64,000 bases of DNA, taken from positions 323,527 to 387,526 of the forward strand of contig NZ_QWDM01000004.1 of NCBI RefSeq assembly GCF_003996965.1, given 5' to 3'. Positions 1 to 9,562 of the stretch are shown here, piece by piece (position 1 is the first letter of the stretch; every line of letters starts with the position of its first letter). Made by a program: the position numbers and the translations under genes. The notes beneath the pieces were generated by a model. The model saw only the letters and a program-made list of their open reading frames with translations, searched no databases and was not told where the DNA came from. Origin of the DNA: Flavobacterium cupreum. GTDB lineage: Bacteria; Bacteroidota; Bacteroidia; Flavobacteriales; Flavobacteriaceae.

Positions 1-598
1 CACCAAAAGAAACCGCAAATTTTACGGCCATATGACCTAAACCGCCTAAACCTAAAACGCCTACTTTGTGCCCCTTTCCTACTTTTAAGTAGCGCAATGG
101 AGAATACGTAGTGATTCCGGCACATAATAAAGGTGCCACGCCTTTTAAATCTAATTTTTCAGAAACGTGAAGGGTGTAGTTTTCATCAACGATAATACTG
201 GTCGAATAACCGCCTCTTGTCGGAATATCGGTTCCTCTTTCTACACTATTATAAGTTTGCGTCATTCCTTCATCACAAAACTGCTCCTCACCTGCCTGGC
301 AGCTCGGACAAGTTCTGCACGAATCCACAAAACAGCCTATTCCGGCTAGTTCTCCCACTTTAAATTTTGAAACCTCACTTCCAACAGCAACAATGCGGCC
401 TACAATTTCGTGTCCGGGAACTAACGGATAATTCACCGGTCCCCATTCTCCTTTTGCGGTGTGAATATCAGAATGGCAAACACCGCTGTACAGGATTTCG
501 ATCTGAACCTGATGCGTACCAACTTCCTTTCTTTCAAACGTATAAGGTTTTAACGGATTTTCTGCATCGTATGCTGCATAAGCTTTTACTGGTATCAT
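1..598 (-). CDS. Zinc-dependent alcohol dehydrogenase, N-terminal part (runs off the window)
   Basis: Translating the minus strand from the ATG at 598 gives 199 codons with no stop before the window edge, so the C-terminal half is missing. The protein starts MIPVKAYAAYDAENPLKPY and has the layout of YahK/cinnamyl-type NAD(P)-dependent alcohol dehydrogenases. It shows the catalytic zinc Cys-His pair (GVCHSD, about residue 41) and the PGHE motif. The structural zinc loop follows with four cysteines (C-x5-C-x2-C-x2-C-x7-C pattern). The GLGGLG nucleotide-binding turn lies close to the cut end. The family reduces aldehydes to alcohols, or the reverse, in the cytoplasm. It is transcribed away from nothing recognisable on its left and reads leftward out of the window. 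The true substrate cannot be told from sequence. Confidence 0.9.
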   Translation of the reverse strand, partial: MIPVKAYAAYDAENPLKPYTFERKEVGTHQVQIEILYSGVCHSDIHTAKGEWGPVNYPLVPGHEIVGRIVAVGSEVSKFKVGELAGIGCFVDSCRTCPSCQAGEEQFCDEGMTQTYNSVERGTDIPTRGGYSTSIIVDENYTLHVSEKLDLKGVAPLLCAGITTYSPLRYLKVGKGHKVGVLGLGGLGHMAVKFAVSFG

Positions 599-697
599 GT
601 TATCGTATTTTAATTAAACTATTAAAATTACAATAAATTCTCCATCAAAATAAAATTTGAAGTGGTAAAAAAAGATGATTTTTTTTAGGGTCTGAAT

Positions 698-1945
698 TTA
701 CATTCCAGTCCTGATGGCCTCCACCGGATCTAAATTTGCAGCCGAAATGGCCGGCAGAATTCCCGAAATCAATCCGATAAGTGCGGCCAGGCTGGTTCCT
801 AAAATTATATTTCCGAAACTTAAGACAAATTCAAAATCCAATACTTTGGTCAATATCACCGAAATCCCCCAAACCATCAGCAATCCGATGATTCCTCCGA
901 TGACCGATAAGATAATGGCTTCGAACAAAAACTGGAATAAAATAAACCTGTTTTTAGCCCCTAACGACTTCTGGATTCCGATAAGATTGGTACGTTCTTT
1001 TACCGAAACAAACATGATATTGGCAATACCGAAACCGCCAACCAAGAGCGAAAAGCCACTGATAATCCAGCCCACCACATTCATCTGGCCTAAGATTCCG
1101 TCAATAAAATCGGTAAAACCTGAAAGTACATTAACGAAAAAGTTATCCATTTCACCCGCTTTCATCCCACGGATTCCTCTTATTTTTTGGGCTACTTCGG
1201 CTTTGTAGGCATCCATATCAACCCCTTTTACGGGTTTCAGAACAATTACCGGTGTCATTGAATCGCTGTCGCCGTACATTCGGCGTAAAAAATTGGCCGG
1301 TAAATAAACGGAAGTATCATTACTGTCGCCAAAAAAACCTGCCCCTTGTTTGGTTATCACCCCGATTACGGTAAAACGCTGCCCGTAAAGCCTGATGTTT
1401 TTCCCGATGGGATCCATTGTCCCAAAAAGACCCTGTGCAATTTCATATCCCAAAACAATAACCGCGGTTCCTGAATTTGATTCTGATTCGTTGTAAAACC
1501 TTCCTTTATCAAAACTTAGTCCGTCAATATCAACCATTTCAAAGGAAGAAGGCACAATATTGACATCAGCAACGGTTTTGGAATCGTATTTTAAACTTTC
1601 ATGATTTACAAAAAGCTGATAACCGACCTGTTGTGTATTGTTAAGCGAATTTTTTAAGGCAATGTACTCGTCATATTTTACGTTTGGGAACTGTTCTCTT
1701 TTCCATTGCGGAATTTCGGAAGGCCCAAAACAATATTTCATCAAATAAATCGTATTTTTATCTAAACTGCTCAGGTCTTTAGAAATTTTACGATCTAAAG
1801 AATCTACTGCAGCGAGCACGGCAATAATTGAAAAAATCCCGATTGTTACTCCAAGTAATGACAATAAAGTACGCAATTTATTATTCCGTAAAGCATTTAT
1901 GGCAAAGCTTAAACTTTCTTTTAATAACCTTAGATAAACAATCAT
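698..1945 (-). CDS. ABC transporter permease, MacB/FtsX family
   Basis: A 415-residue inner-membrane protein. It has one N-terminal membrane helix (about residues 26-48), a large periplasmic MacB-core-like domain, and three C-terminal helices in the last 120 residues. Between the last helices lies the cytoplasmic stretch KERTNLIGIQKSLGA, the usual coupling segment of FtsX-like permeases, and the protein ends DPVEAIRTGM as this family does. Such permeases use mechanotransmission to drive export or lipoprotein handling together with an ATPase and an adaptor. Neither partner is adjacent here, since the upstream side is the divergent purH, so it acts either with distant subunits or with genes outside the view. 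Start ATG at 1945. Confidence 0.9.
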   Translation of the reverse strand: MIVYLRLLKESLSFAINALRNNKLRTLLSLLGVTIGIFSIIAVLAAVDSLDRKISKDLSSLDKNTIYLMKYCFGPSEIPQWKREQFPNVKYDEYIALKNSLNNTQQVGYQLFVNHESLKYDSKTVADVNIVPSSFEMVDIDGLSFDKGRFYNESESNSGTAVIVLGYEIAQGLFGTMDPIGKNIRLYGQRFTVIGVITKQGAGFFGDSNDTSVYLPANFLRRMYGDSDSMTPVIVLKPVKGVDMDAYKAEVAQKIRGIRGMKAGEMDNFFVNVLSGFTDFIDGILGQMNVVGWIISGFSLLVGGFGIANIMFVSVKERTNLIGIQKSLGAKNRFILFQFLFEAIILSVIGGIIGLLMVWGISVILTKVLDFEFVLSFGNIILGTSLAALIGLISGILPAISAANLDPVEAIRTGM

Positions 1946-2078
1946 ATTTTCGTATTTTTCAATAAAGTAAAATTCAATAATTTAAAAACAAAAACCTAAC
2001 AAAAGTTAAGTTACTCATCAGTAGATTTTTTTACCATAATGTTACATTAATTTTCTTTAAAATAATATTTAAAAAAAC

Positions 2079-2086
2079 TACTTTTG
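2079..2086 (+). promoter_or_regulatory. Predicted -7 promoter box for purH
   Basis: TACTTTTG fits the Bacteroidota -7 consensus TAnnTTTG. It lies 24 nt before the ATG at 2111. No convincing -33 TTG is visible. Confidence 0.6.
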
Positions 2087-2110
2087 CAGTCTGAAAATCA
2101 TAACTACACA

Positions 2111-3637
2111 ATGAGCACAACTAAAACAATACAATCGGCGTTAATTTCTGTTTTTTCGAAAGATGGACTGGAGCCAATCGTTAGAAAATTACACGAACAA
2201 AACGTAACACTTTATTCAACCGGAGGAACTGAAGATTTTATCAAAAATTTAGGTATTCCTGTAGTTCCGGTTGAGGACATCACTTCCTTTCCTGAAATTC
2301 TTGGCGGAAGAGTAAAAACGTTACATCCGAAAATTTTTGGCGGGATTTTAAACCGTCAGGATAACGAAAGTGACGTTGAGCAAATGAAGGAATTTGATAT
2401 TCCTCAGATTGACTTAGTGATTGTTGATTTGTATCCGTTTGAAAAAACAGTTGCTTCAGGTGCCAGCGAACAGGATATTATTGAAAAAATTGATATTGGC
2501 GGAATTTCATTAATCCGTGCCGGTGCCAAAAATTTCAAAGACACTGTAATTGTAGCTTCGGTAAATGAATACAGTCTGCTTTTGGATTTGATTACAGAAC
2601 AAAACGGAGCAACAACGCTTGAAAACAGAAGATTGTTTGCTACAAAAGCGTTCCACGTTTCCTCTCATTATGACGGTGCTATTTTTAATTATTTCAATAC
2701 AGATGAAACCATCTATAAAGAAAGCATTGACAACGGCCAGATTTTACGTTACGGAGAAAACCCGCACCAAAAAGGATTTTTCTTTGGCGATTTTGACGCG
2801 ATGTTCAAAAAAGTGCACGGAAAAGAATTATCATACAACAACCTGCTGGATGTAGATGCTGCGGTAAACTTAATTAATGAGTTTAAAACTGACGGGCCTA
2901 CTTTCGCTATTTTAAAACATAACAATGCTTGTGGTTTAGCTTCGCGAAAAACGATCAGCGAGGCTTATTTAGCCGCTTTGGCTTGCGACCCTACTTCTGC
3001 TTTTGGCGGAGTTTTGATTGCAAACACTAAAATTGATCTGGCTACTGCTCAGGAAATCAATAAATTATTTTGTGAAGTGGTAATCGCTCCAAGTTATGAT
3101 GACGAAGCCATTGCAGTTTTACAGGAAAAGAAAAACAGAATTATATTAGTTCAGAATGAAGTGGAATTACCTTCAAGACAAGTGAGAACATGTCTTAACG
3201 GTTTGTTAATTCAGGACAGAAACAATATTACGGATACTAAAGAGCATTTAAAAACCGTTACTACTACAGCGCCGACCGCTCAGGAAGTTGAAGATTTAAT
3301 ATTTGCTTCGAAAATCTGCAAGAACACCAAATCGAATACGATTGTTTTTGCCAAAAACGGAACATTAATCTCGTCAGGAACGGGTCAGACCTCAAGAGTT
3401 GATGCTTTAATGCAGGCTATCGATAAGGCTAAAGCTTTCGGTTTTGACCTGACAGGAGCTTCAATGGCAAGCGATGCATTTTTCCCTTTTCCGGATTGTG
3501 TGGAATTAGCCAAAAAAGCAGGAATAACCGCTGTTATTCAGCCGGGAGGATCAATAAAAGACGAATTAAGCATAAATTATTGCAACGAAAATAATCTTGC
3601 AATGGTATTTACAGGAACACGTCATTTTAAACATTAA
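2111..3637 (+). CDS. purH: Bifunctional AICAR transformylase / IMP cyclohydrolase
   Basis: Catalyses the last two steps of de novo purine synthesis: formylation of AICAR with 10-formyl-THF, then ring closure to IMP. The N-terminal MGS-like IMP cyclohydrolase part shows SVFSKDG, GGRVKTLHPKIFGG and the GGISLIRAGAKNF signature. The C-terminal transformylase part shows ILKHNNACGLA and SDAFFPFPD. The protein is 508 residues from ATG 2111, normal for PurH. A longer frame would begin at TTG 2084, but that codon sits inside the -7 promoter box, so 2111 is the start. It is followed by the mreB operon on the same strand, with no clear terminator between them. Confidence 0.97.
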   Translation: MSTTKTIQSALISVFSKDGLEPIVRKLHEQNVTLYSTGGTEDFIKNLGIPVVPVEDITSFPEILGGRVKTLHPKIFGGILNRQDNESDVEQMKEFDIPQIDLVIVDLYPFEKTVASGASEQDIIEKIDIGGISLIRAGAKNFKDTVIVASVNEYSLLLDLITEQNGATTLENRRLFATKAFHVSSHYDGAIFNYFNTDETIYKESIDNGQILRYGENPHQKGFFFGDFDAMFKKVHGKELSYNNLLDVDAAVNLINEFKTDGPTFAILKHNNACGLASRKTISEAYLAALACDPTSAFGGVLIANTKIDLATAQEINKLFCEVVIAPSYDDEAIAVLQEKKNRIILVQNEVELPSRQVRTCLNGLLIQDRNNITDTKEHLKTVTTTAPTAQEVEDLIFASKICKNTKSNTIVFAKNGTLISSGTGQTSRVDALMQAIDKAKAFGFDLTGASMASDAFFPFPDCVELAKKAGITAVIQPGGSIKDELSINYCNENNLAMVFTGTRHFKH

Positions 3638-3643
3638 TTTGTT

Positions 3644-3651
3644 TAACTTTG
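3644..3651 (+). promoter_or_regulatory. Predicted -7 promoter box for the mreB operon
   Basis: TAACTTTG fits TAnnTTTG and lies 40 nt upstream of the mreB ATG at 3692, just after the purH stop. No clear -33 TTG. Confidence 0.5.
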
Positions 3652-3691
3652 TTCAAAATAATTTATAACATTTTAAACCCCTAAAAAACTT

Positions 3692-4720
3692 ATGGGATTT
3701 TTTGATTTCATGACCGAGGATATTGCGATAGACCTTGGTACCGCAAACACTTTAATCATACATAATGATAAAGTTGTTATTGATAGTCCGTCAATCGTTG
3801 CACGTGACAGAATATCAGGCAAAATCATTGCAGTTGGTAAGGAAGCCAACATGATGCAGGGTAAAACGCATGAAAACATCAAGACCATAAGGCCTTTGAA
3901 GGACGGTGTAATTGCCGATTTTGATGCTTCGGAAAAAATGATCAATATGTTCATTAAAAGTATTCCGGCATTGAAAAAGAGAATGTTTACTCCCGCTTTA
4001 AGAATGGTAGTATGTATTCCTTCCGGAATTACTGAGGTTGAAATGCGTGCCGTAAAAGAATCTTGTGAACGGGTAAACGGAAAAGAAGTGTATCTGATTC
4101 ATGAGCCAATGGCAGCAGCAATTGGTATCGGTATCGATATCATGCAGCCAAAAGGAAACATGATTGTTGACATTGGTGGCGGAACAACTGAAATTGCGGT
4201 TATTGCATTAGGCGGAATTGTATGTGACAAATCTGTAAAAATTGCAGGTGACGTTTTTACAAACGATATTGTTTATTACATGCGTACGCAACACAACCTT
4301 TTTGTTGGGGAAAGTACTGCCGAGAAAATAAAAATCCAGATTGGAGCTGCTATCGAAGATTTAGACGGCCCACCGGAAGATATGTCAGTTCAGGGTAGAG
4401 ATTTACTTACCGGTAAACCTAAACAAGTTGACGTTTCTTACCGTGAAATCGCCAAAGCATTAGACAAATCGATTCAGCGTATAGAAGATGCCGTAATGGA
4501 GACTTTATCACAAACTCCTCCGGAATTAGCCGCCGATATTTACAACACTGGTATTTATTTAGCCGGTGGCGGATCGATGTTAAGAGGCCTTGATAAACGT
4601 ATTTCACAAAAAACAGATTTACCTGTTTACATTGCCGAAGACCCGTTAAGAGCTGTTGTTCGCGGAACCGGAATGGCACTTAAAAACATTGCAAAATTCA
4701 AAAGCATCTTAATAAAATAA
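3692..4720 (+). CDS. mreB: Rod shape-determining protein MreB (actin homologue)
   Basis: Cytoplasmic actin-fold ATPase that forms membrane-bound filaments and positions the elongasome. It has the phosphate-1 loop DLGTANT near residue 14, the phosphate-2 loop DIGGGTTE near residue 160, and the adenosine loop GGGSMLRGL near the C-terminus. At 342 residues it has the normal family length. It leads the operon mreB-mreC-mreD-mrdA-rodA. A 110-nt gap with a strong hairpin separates it from mreC, which may let MreB be made in excess over the membrane components. Confidence 0.98.
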   Translation: MGFFDFMTEDIAIDLGTANTLIIHNDKVVIDSPSIVARDRISGKIIAVGKEANMMQGKTHENIKTIRPLKDGVIADFDASEKMINMFIKSIPALKKRMFTPALRMVVCIPSGITEVEMRAVKESCERVNGKEVYLIHEPMAAAIGIGIDIMQPKGNMIVDIGGGTTEIAVIALGGIVCDKSVKIAGDVFTNDIVYYMRTQHNLFVGESTAEKIKIQIGAAIEDLDGPPEDMSVQGRDLLTGKPKQVDVSYREIAKALDKSIQRIEDAVMETLSQTPPELAADIYNTGIYLAGGGSMLRGLDKRISQKTDLPVYIAEDPLRAVVRGTGMALKNIAKFKSILIK

Positions 4721-4744
4721 GATTCAAAAATAAAAAATCCATGT

Positions 4745-4786
4745 ATTTTATCAGAGTCAGATTGAATCATCTGACGCTGATAAAAT
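4745..4786 (+). promoter_or_regulatory. Long hairpin between mreB and mreC
   Basis: Arms 4745-4762 and 4769-4786 pair over 18 bp with one mismatch around a 6-nt loop. No T-run follows on the plus strand, so it looks more like an RNA-processing or stability element than an intrinsic terminator. Its position would allow differential expression of mreB against the rest of the operon. Confidence 0.6.
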
Positions 4787-4830
4787 TTGAACCCAATAGC
4801 ATATCCTGAAACAAAATAACCGAACAAGAA

Positions 4831-5655
4831 ATGCAGCAAATTTTTAATTTCATTATAAGAAACAGTAATCGATTGCTGTTTTTGCTGCTTTTAGGAATTT
4901 CGTTGGCTCTCACAATTCAATCTCATTCGTTCCATAGAAGCAGAGTAATCAGTTCAGCCAATTTTTTAAGCGGAGGTGTTTATGAAAGAATTAATCGCGT
5001 AAACGAATATTTGAATCTAAGAACACAAAACGACGAACTGGTACTTGAAAACGCAAGATTAAAAAGCCTTTTATTCAATAAGGAAGACACCACAAAAGTA
5101 CCTTTGGCAGATAGCATTAAAGGTGTTAAACCTGCGGATATTATTGTTTCAAAGGTGATTCACAACTCCTACAATACACACGAAAACTATATCACTTTAA
5201 ACTCCGGTGCAAAAGAAGGAGTGAAACAGGATATGGGAGTTATCAATAGTTTAGGAATTATTGGAGTTGTAGACAATACATCAAAAAACTATTCTACTGT
5301 AGTCAGTATCCTGAATATGAAATCGCAGATCAATGCCAAAATCAAGAAATCAAATCACTTTGGTTCTTTAACCTGGAATGGTAAGAGCACTGGATTTGTA
5401 CAGCTGGAAGATGTTCCAAGATTAGCTTCAATCCGAAAAGGAGATACGATTGTGACCGGTGGCCAGTCTGTAATTTTCCCTGAAGGAATTAACATCGGAA
5501 CAGTTGACAAAATATACATTAAGGACAAAACGAGTTTTTATGTGATCAACGTAAAACTGTTTAATGACATGACCAACCTTGGGCATGTTTATATTATTAA
5601 AAGTAAAGACAGAGAAGAACTTATTAATTTAGAAAAAAAGGAGAAAGATGAATAG
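4831..5655 (+). CDS. mreC: Rod shape-determining protein MreC
   Basis: Periplasmic scaffold that links MreB filaments to PBP2 and RodA. The 274-residue protein has a short cytoplasmic N-terminus, one membrane helix (about residues 13-30), and a coiled-coil stretch rich in Asn, Glu and Leu (about 57-80). The MreC double beta-barrel domain follows, with the conserved stretch NSGAKEGVKQDMGVINSLG and a Gly-rich end. The C-terminal tail is Lys/Glu-rich. It overlaps mreD by 8 nt, so the two are likely translationally coupled. Confidence 0.95.
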   Translation: MQQIFNFIIRNSNRLLFLLLLGISLALTIQSHSFHRSRVISSANFLSGGVYERINRVNEYLNLRTQNDELVLENARLKSLLFNKEDTTKVPLADSIKGVKPADIIVSKVIHNSYNTHENYITLNSGAKEGVKQDMGVINSLGIIGVVDNTSKNYSTVVSILNMKSQINAKIKKSNHFGSLTWNGKSTGFVQLEDVPRLASIRKGDTIVTGGQSVIFPEGINIGTVDKIYIKDKTSFYVINVKLFNDMTNLGHVYIIKSKDREELINLEKKEKDE

Positions 5656-6154
5656 CGCCTTGTTAGTCAATATTTTTCGATTTATTGTGTTATTGGCAAT
5701 TCAGGTTGTTATTTTCAATAATATGAATTTCCTTGGATACATAAGTCCTTTTCCGTACCTGTTGTATATTATTCTTTATCCTGTAAACAGTAATAGATCC
5801 GGTTTAATTATCTCCAGTTTTTTACTTGGATTAACGATGGACATGTTTTGTAATTCAGGCGGAATTCATGCGACAGCCTGTGTTATTTTAGCGTATTACA
5901 GGCCTTATATTTTCAAATTTTCCTTTGGATTGAGTTATGAATATCAAACGATAAAACTGAACGAATCACTGACACCCGAAAGATTCTCCTTTATTTTAGT
6001 ATCCGTGATCCTGCATCACATTATACTTTTCACGCTTGAAGCTTTCCAGTTTAAATTTATCGGGGACATTTTACTTCGAACTTTATTCAGTTCCATTTTT
6101 ACCATAATCGTTTCAATCATAATAATATATCTTATTAAGCCCAATAAAAGATGA
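5648..6154 (+). CDS. mreD: Rod shape-determining protein MreD
   Basis: A small inner-membrane protein of 168 residues with about five hydrophobic helices and few soluble residues. It is identified by topology, size and strict position between mreC and mrdA rather than by a strong motif. It contains the LGLTMDMFCNSGGIHA stretch typical of Bacteroidota MreD proteins. MreD is an essential part of the elongasome and affects the balance of MreC and PBP2. The stop overlaps the mrdA start as ATGA (4 nt). Confidence 0.9.
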   Translation: MNSALLVNIFRFIVLLAIQVVIFNNMNFLGYISPFPYLLYIILYPVNSNRSGLIISSFLLGLTMDMFCNSGGIHATACVILAYYRPYIFKFSFGLSYEYQTIKLNESLTPERFSFILVSVILHHIILFTLEAFQFKFIGDILLRTLFSSIFTIIVSIIIIYLIKPNKR

Positions 6155-8133
6155 GAAAAGTTCTGCTGCCCTCTTTAATTATTATTGCAGCATCTTTGCT
6201 AGTGATCAGGATATTTTATTTGCAGATTATTGATGATTCTTTCAAATTAAAATCAGAAAATAACGCAATTAAGAAAGCATATGATTATCCGGAAAGAGGA
6301 TACATCTATGATCGAAACGGTAAATTATTGTTAGCCAACCAGGCTTCTTATGATATCATGGTTATCCCACGCGAAATCAAAGAAAATCTTAACGTCGATG
6401 AATTCTGCACCTTACTGAATATCACAAAAGAAGAATACCAGAAAAGAATTGCTAAGGCCAGGGTCTACAGCCCGAGGCTGCCTTCGGTTTTTCTATCGCA
6501 ATTAAACAAGGCTGAATTTGCCGCTTTTCAGGAGAAAATCAGAAAATATGAGGGTTTTTATTTCCAAAAAAGATCACTTCGGGATTACGAAGTAGATTAT
6601 GGCGCCAATATTTTTGGTTTTATCACTCAGGTAAACGAACGATTAATTGCAAAAAATCCCTATTATAACAGTGGAGATTTAATAGGAATGCAAGGAGTTG
6701 AACAAAGCTATGAAGAAGTTTTACGCGGTATAAAAGGGGTTAAATACATTCAGAAAGATAAATATAACCGGGAAATTGGTTCCTATAAAGAAGGAAAATA
6801 CGATACTATTGCCGTTGCCGGAGAAGATATTAATTTAACTATTGATGCTGAACTTCAAAAATACGGTGAAGAATTAATGATCAATAAACGAGGCGGAATT
6901 GTTGCCATTGAACCTAAAACGGGCGAAATTCTGGCATTAGTTACTGCCCCATCTTATGATCCCGGCATTTTGGTTGGAAGACAACGATCTAAAAACTACA
7001 CGCTTTTGTATCATGATTCTATTGCAAAACCATTGTACGACAGGGGGCTTCTGGCGGAATATCCTCCGGGTTCTCCATTTAAAATACTAACTGGTTTAGT
7101 CGCTTTGCAGGAAGGCGTAATCAACGAACAAACTACGTTCATGTGCCATCACGGTTTCAGTTATGGCAGGGGTCGTTTTATGAAATGTCACGGTTTTGGC
7201 CCGCACCAGTTGCATAATGGTATTTACAATTCGTGTAATACTTATTTTGCACAGTCTTATATGTTAACGATTAACAAATATGGTGACCCTGCGAAAGCGG
7301 TAGACATTTGGAGCAATCACGTAAAAAGTTTTGGTTTAGGCCAATTTATGGGATACGATTTACCAACGGGTAAAAAAGGAAATATTCCAACTTCAAAAAC
7401 ATATAAAAAAATATATCCTAACGGCGGCTGGAGAAGTACTACTATTGTATCAAACGCAATTGGACAGGGAGAAGTTTTAATGACACCTATTCAATTAGCC
7501 AACATGATGGCTACTGTTGCCAATCAGGGCTATTATTACACGCCTCATATCATTAAAAAAATTGAGGGTAAAAAAATAGACCCGAAATTTACAACCAGAC
7601 ACGAAACTACAATTGACAAAAAGTATTTTCCTCCGGTTATCAGTGGTCTGTTTGATGTTTACAATAAAGGAACAGCTTACGCCTTAAGAGTCGAAGGCAT
7701 TGATATTTGCGGAAAAACAGGAACCGCCGAAAACTACGCAAAAATCGATGGTGTCAGAACAAAACTAAAGGATCACTCCATTTTCGTCGCTTTTGCCCCA
7801 AAAGACAATCCTAAAATTGCAATCGCCATTATGATTGAAAACGGAGGTTTTGGAGCAACGGTTGCAGGGCCAATCGCCAGTTTGATGGTTGAAAAATATC
7901 TGAGAAAAAAAATCTCAAGAACCGATCTGGAAATCCGGGTTTTAAATAAGAGTTTACTTAGCGAATACGCCAAAGTTGGAGGAATAAATCCGGCAAGCTT
8001 AATTGAATCTACACCGAAAGATTCCGTTTTAAAAGCTAAGATTATTGTTCCGAAAACTGCAGGAACTCCAAAAACGGTAACCCCGAAAACAGAAATTAAA
8101 AGAACCACCGTAGACACAACAAAAGAAAACTAA
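6151..8133 (+). CDS. mrdA: Penicillin-binding protein 2 (elongation transpeptidase)
   Basis: Class B transpeptidase that cross-links new peptidoglycan during side-wall growth. It has an N-terminal membrane helix (about 4-23) and a PBP dimer domain starting near RGYIYDRNGK. The transpeptidase domain carries all three motifs: SPFK with catalytic Ser308 and Lys311, the SCN motif in the stretch YNSCNTYF, and KTG at Lys522 followed by TAEN. The protein is 660 residues, with a Lys/Thr/Pro-rich tail of about 40 residues beyond the catalytic domain that looks disordered. It sits between mreD and its glycosyltransferase partner rodA. Confidence 0.96.
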   Translation: MRKVLLPSLIIIAASLLVIRIFYLQIIDDSFKLKSENNAIKKAYDYPERGYIYDRNGKLLLANQASYDIMVIPREIKENLNVDEFCTLLNITKEEYQKRIAKARVYSPRLPSVFLSQLNKAEFAAFQEKIRKYEGFYFQKRSLRDYEVDYGANIFGFITQVNERLIAKNPYYNSGDLIGMQGVEQSYEEVLRGIKGVKYIQKDKYNREIGSYKEGKYDTIAVAGEDINLTIDAELQKYGEELMINKRGGIVAIEPKTGEILALVTAPSYDPGILVGRQRSKNYTLLYHDSIAKPLYDRGLLAEYPPGSPFKILTGLVALQEGVINEQTTFMCHHGFSYGRGRFMKCHGFGPHQLHNGIYNSCNTYFAQSYMLTINKYGDPAKAVDIWSNHVKSFGLGQFMGYDLPTGKKGNIPTSKTYKKIYPNGGWRSTTIVSNAIGQGEVLMTPIQLANMMATVANQGYYYTPHIIKKIEGKKIDPKFTTRHETTIDKKYFPPVISGLFDVYNKGTAYALRVEGIDICGKTGTAENYAKIDGVRTKLKDHSIFVAFAPKDNPKIAIAIMIENGGFGATVAGPIASLMVEKYLRKKISRTDLEIRVLNKSLLSEYAKVGGINPASLIESTPKDSVLKAKIIVPKTAGTPKTVTPKTEIKRTTVDTTKEN

Positions 8134-8148
8134 TAAAGATTATTTCAA

Positions 8149-9384
8149 ATGAAAAATCAAAGTGTAAAAAATAATATTGACTGGATAAGTGTTATTATCT
8201 ACATTGCACTTGTAATATTGGGGTGGTTAAACATCTATTCTTCTTCATTATTATCTACTGATGGTACTTATGAAAAGCAGTTGATTTTTATTGCCTGTAC
8301 CATTCCCTTAATTTTTATTGTTCTTTTTGTGGATGGTAAATTTTATGAAAAGTATGCCAGTATTATTTTTGGCGTGTCCTTATTATCGTTGGCCGGTCTG
8401 TTCCTTTTTGGAAAAACAATTGCCGGTCAGAGATGTTGGTATGCTATCGGAAGTTTTACGATACAGCCTTCGGAGTTTGCAAAAGCTGCAACTTCACTGG
8501 CATTGGCAAAATACCTCAGTGACAGTCAGATTAACTTAAAAGAGACGAACAGACAGATTCAGGCTTTAGCCATTGTGTTTTTACCCGTTCTTCTGATATT
8601 ACCACAGCCCGACCCGGGAAGTGCCCTGATCTATAGTATTTTTATCGTGGTTTTGTTTAGGGAAGGATTACCATCATGGTACGTATGGACTGGTTTTTTA
8701 GCCATATTACTATTTGTATTAACACTTGTTCTGGAACCCTACGTTGTAATTTTAATCTCTCTGGCGGTATTGACCATCATCTATTTTAAAGGAAGAGTCG
8801 TCGATCGAAACCTTCTTTTTAGTGCTATTTTACTGGCTATCATTTCAGGTTTCGTCCTTTCGGTTGATTATGTTTTTGACAATGTTTTCAAACAACACCA
8901 TAGAGACCGTTTTAATATTCTTTTAGGAAAAAGTGTCGATATGAAAGGTATCGGATACAACACCAATCAATCTGAAATCGCCATTGGATCCGGTGGCTGG
9001 ATGGGAAAAGGTTTTCTGGAAGGAACGCAGACCAAAGGTGGTTTTGTGCCCGAACAGCATACCGATTATATCTTTACAACTGTTGGTGAAGAATGGGGCT
9101 TTCTGGGATCCCTAGTGGTTATTTCCCTTTTTGCCGGATTATTACTGAGAGTTATTTATTTGGCTGAAAGACAAAAGACAAAATTCAGCCGGGTATATGG
9201 GTATTGTGTGGCCGGAATTTTATTCACTCACTTTTTTGTAAATATTGCCATGGTTGCAGGGATTTTTCCAACTATTGGAGTGCCGCTTCCTTTCTTCTCC
9301 TATGGAGGTTCCGGACTCTGGGGATTCACTATTTTGTTGTTTATTTTCTTAAAGATGGATGCCAATAAGGTTAATGAATGGTAA
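8149..9384 (+). CDS. rodA: Peptidoglycan glycosyltransferase RodA (SEDS family)
   Basis: Polytopic SEDS protein (411 residues, about ten helices) that polymerises lipid II and works as a pair with PBP2 encoded just upstream. Family stretches visible are WYAIGSFTIQPSEFAK, the PDPGSALI loop, QTDYIF-like HTDYIFTTVGEEWGF, and the C-terminal IGVPLPFFSYGGSG. It is the last gene of the mre operon; a strong two-way terminator lies about 180 bp downstream. Confidence 0.97.
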   Translation: MKNQSVKNNIDWISVIIYIALVILGWLNIYSSSLLSTDGTYEKQLIFIACTIPLIFIVLFVDGKFYEKYASIIFGVSLLSLAGLFLFGKTIAGQRCWYAIGSFTIQPSEFAKAATSLALAKYLSDSQINLKETNRQIQALAIVFLPVLLILPQPDPGSALIYSIFIVVLFREGLPSWYVWTGFLAILLFVLTLVLEPYVVILISLAVLTIIYFKGRVVDRNLLFSAILLAIISGFVLSVDYVFDNVFKQHHRDRFNILLGKSVDMKGIGYNTNQSEIAIGSGGWMGKGFLEGTQTKGGFVPEQHTDYIFTTVGEEWGFLGSLVVISLFAGLLLRVIYLAERQKTKFSRVYGYCVAGILFTHFFVNIAMVAGIFPTIGVPLPFFSYGGSGLWGFTILLFIFLKMDANKVNEW

Positions 9385-9393
9385 ACCTTTAAA

Positions 9394-9496
9394 AAGTTAA
9401 ATTCCAATTCCGCAGCATGGGGATTAATTCCAGATTCCAATACTGAAACTTGGATGTAAAAGTTAAATTCCGATACTGAAATTCCAAATCCCAATT
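9394..9496. repeat. Degenerate AATTCC-rich intergenic repeat
   Basis: The stretch after rodA repeats variants of AAATTCCnAnT several times. Its last 18 nt, AAATTCCAAATCCCAATT (9479-9496), recur exactly at 53282-53299 between two mevalonate-pathway genes. There is no coding sense in it. Confidence 0.55.
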
Positions 9497-9562
9497 AGCA
9501 CTTAAATAGTATCAAAATAATATAATAGCTGATTCTTATTTTTATCACCGACTGTATCACAT

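Noticed and set aside
714..1208. 164-codon frame on the plus strand
   Set aside because: It is the antisense shadow of the ABC permease gene.
2084..2110. Longer purH start at TTG 2084
   Set aside because: The codon lies inside the TACTTTTG promoter box, and the added residues are not part of the PurH family.
7773..8117. 114-codon frame on the minus strand
   Set aside because: It is antisense to the C-terminal part of PBP2 with no start signals.
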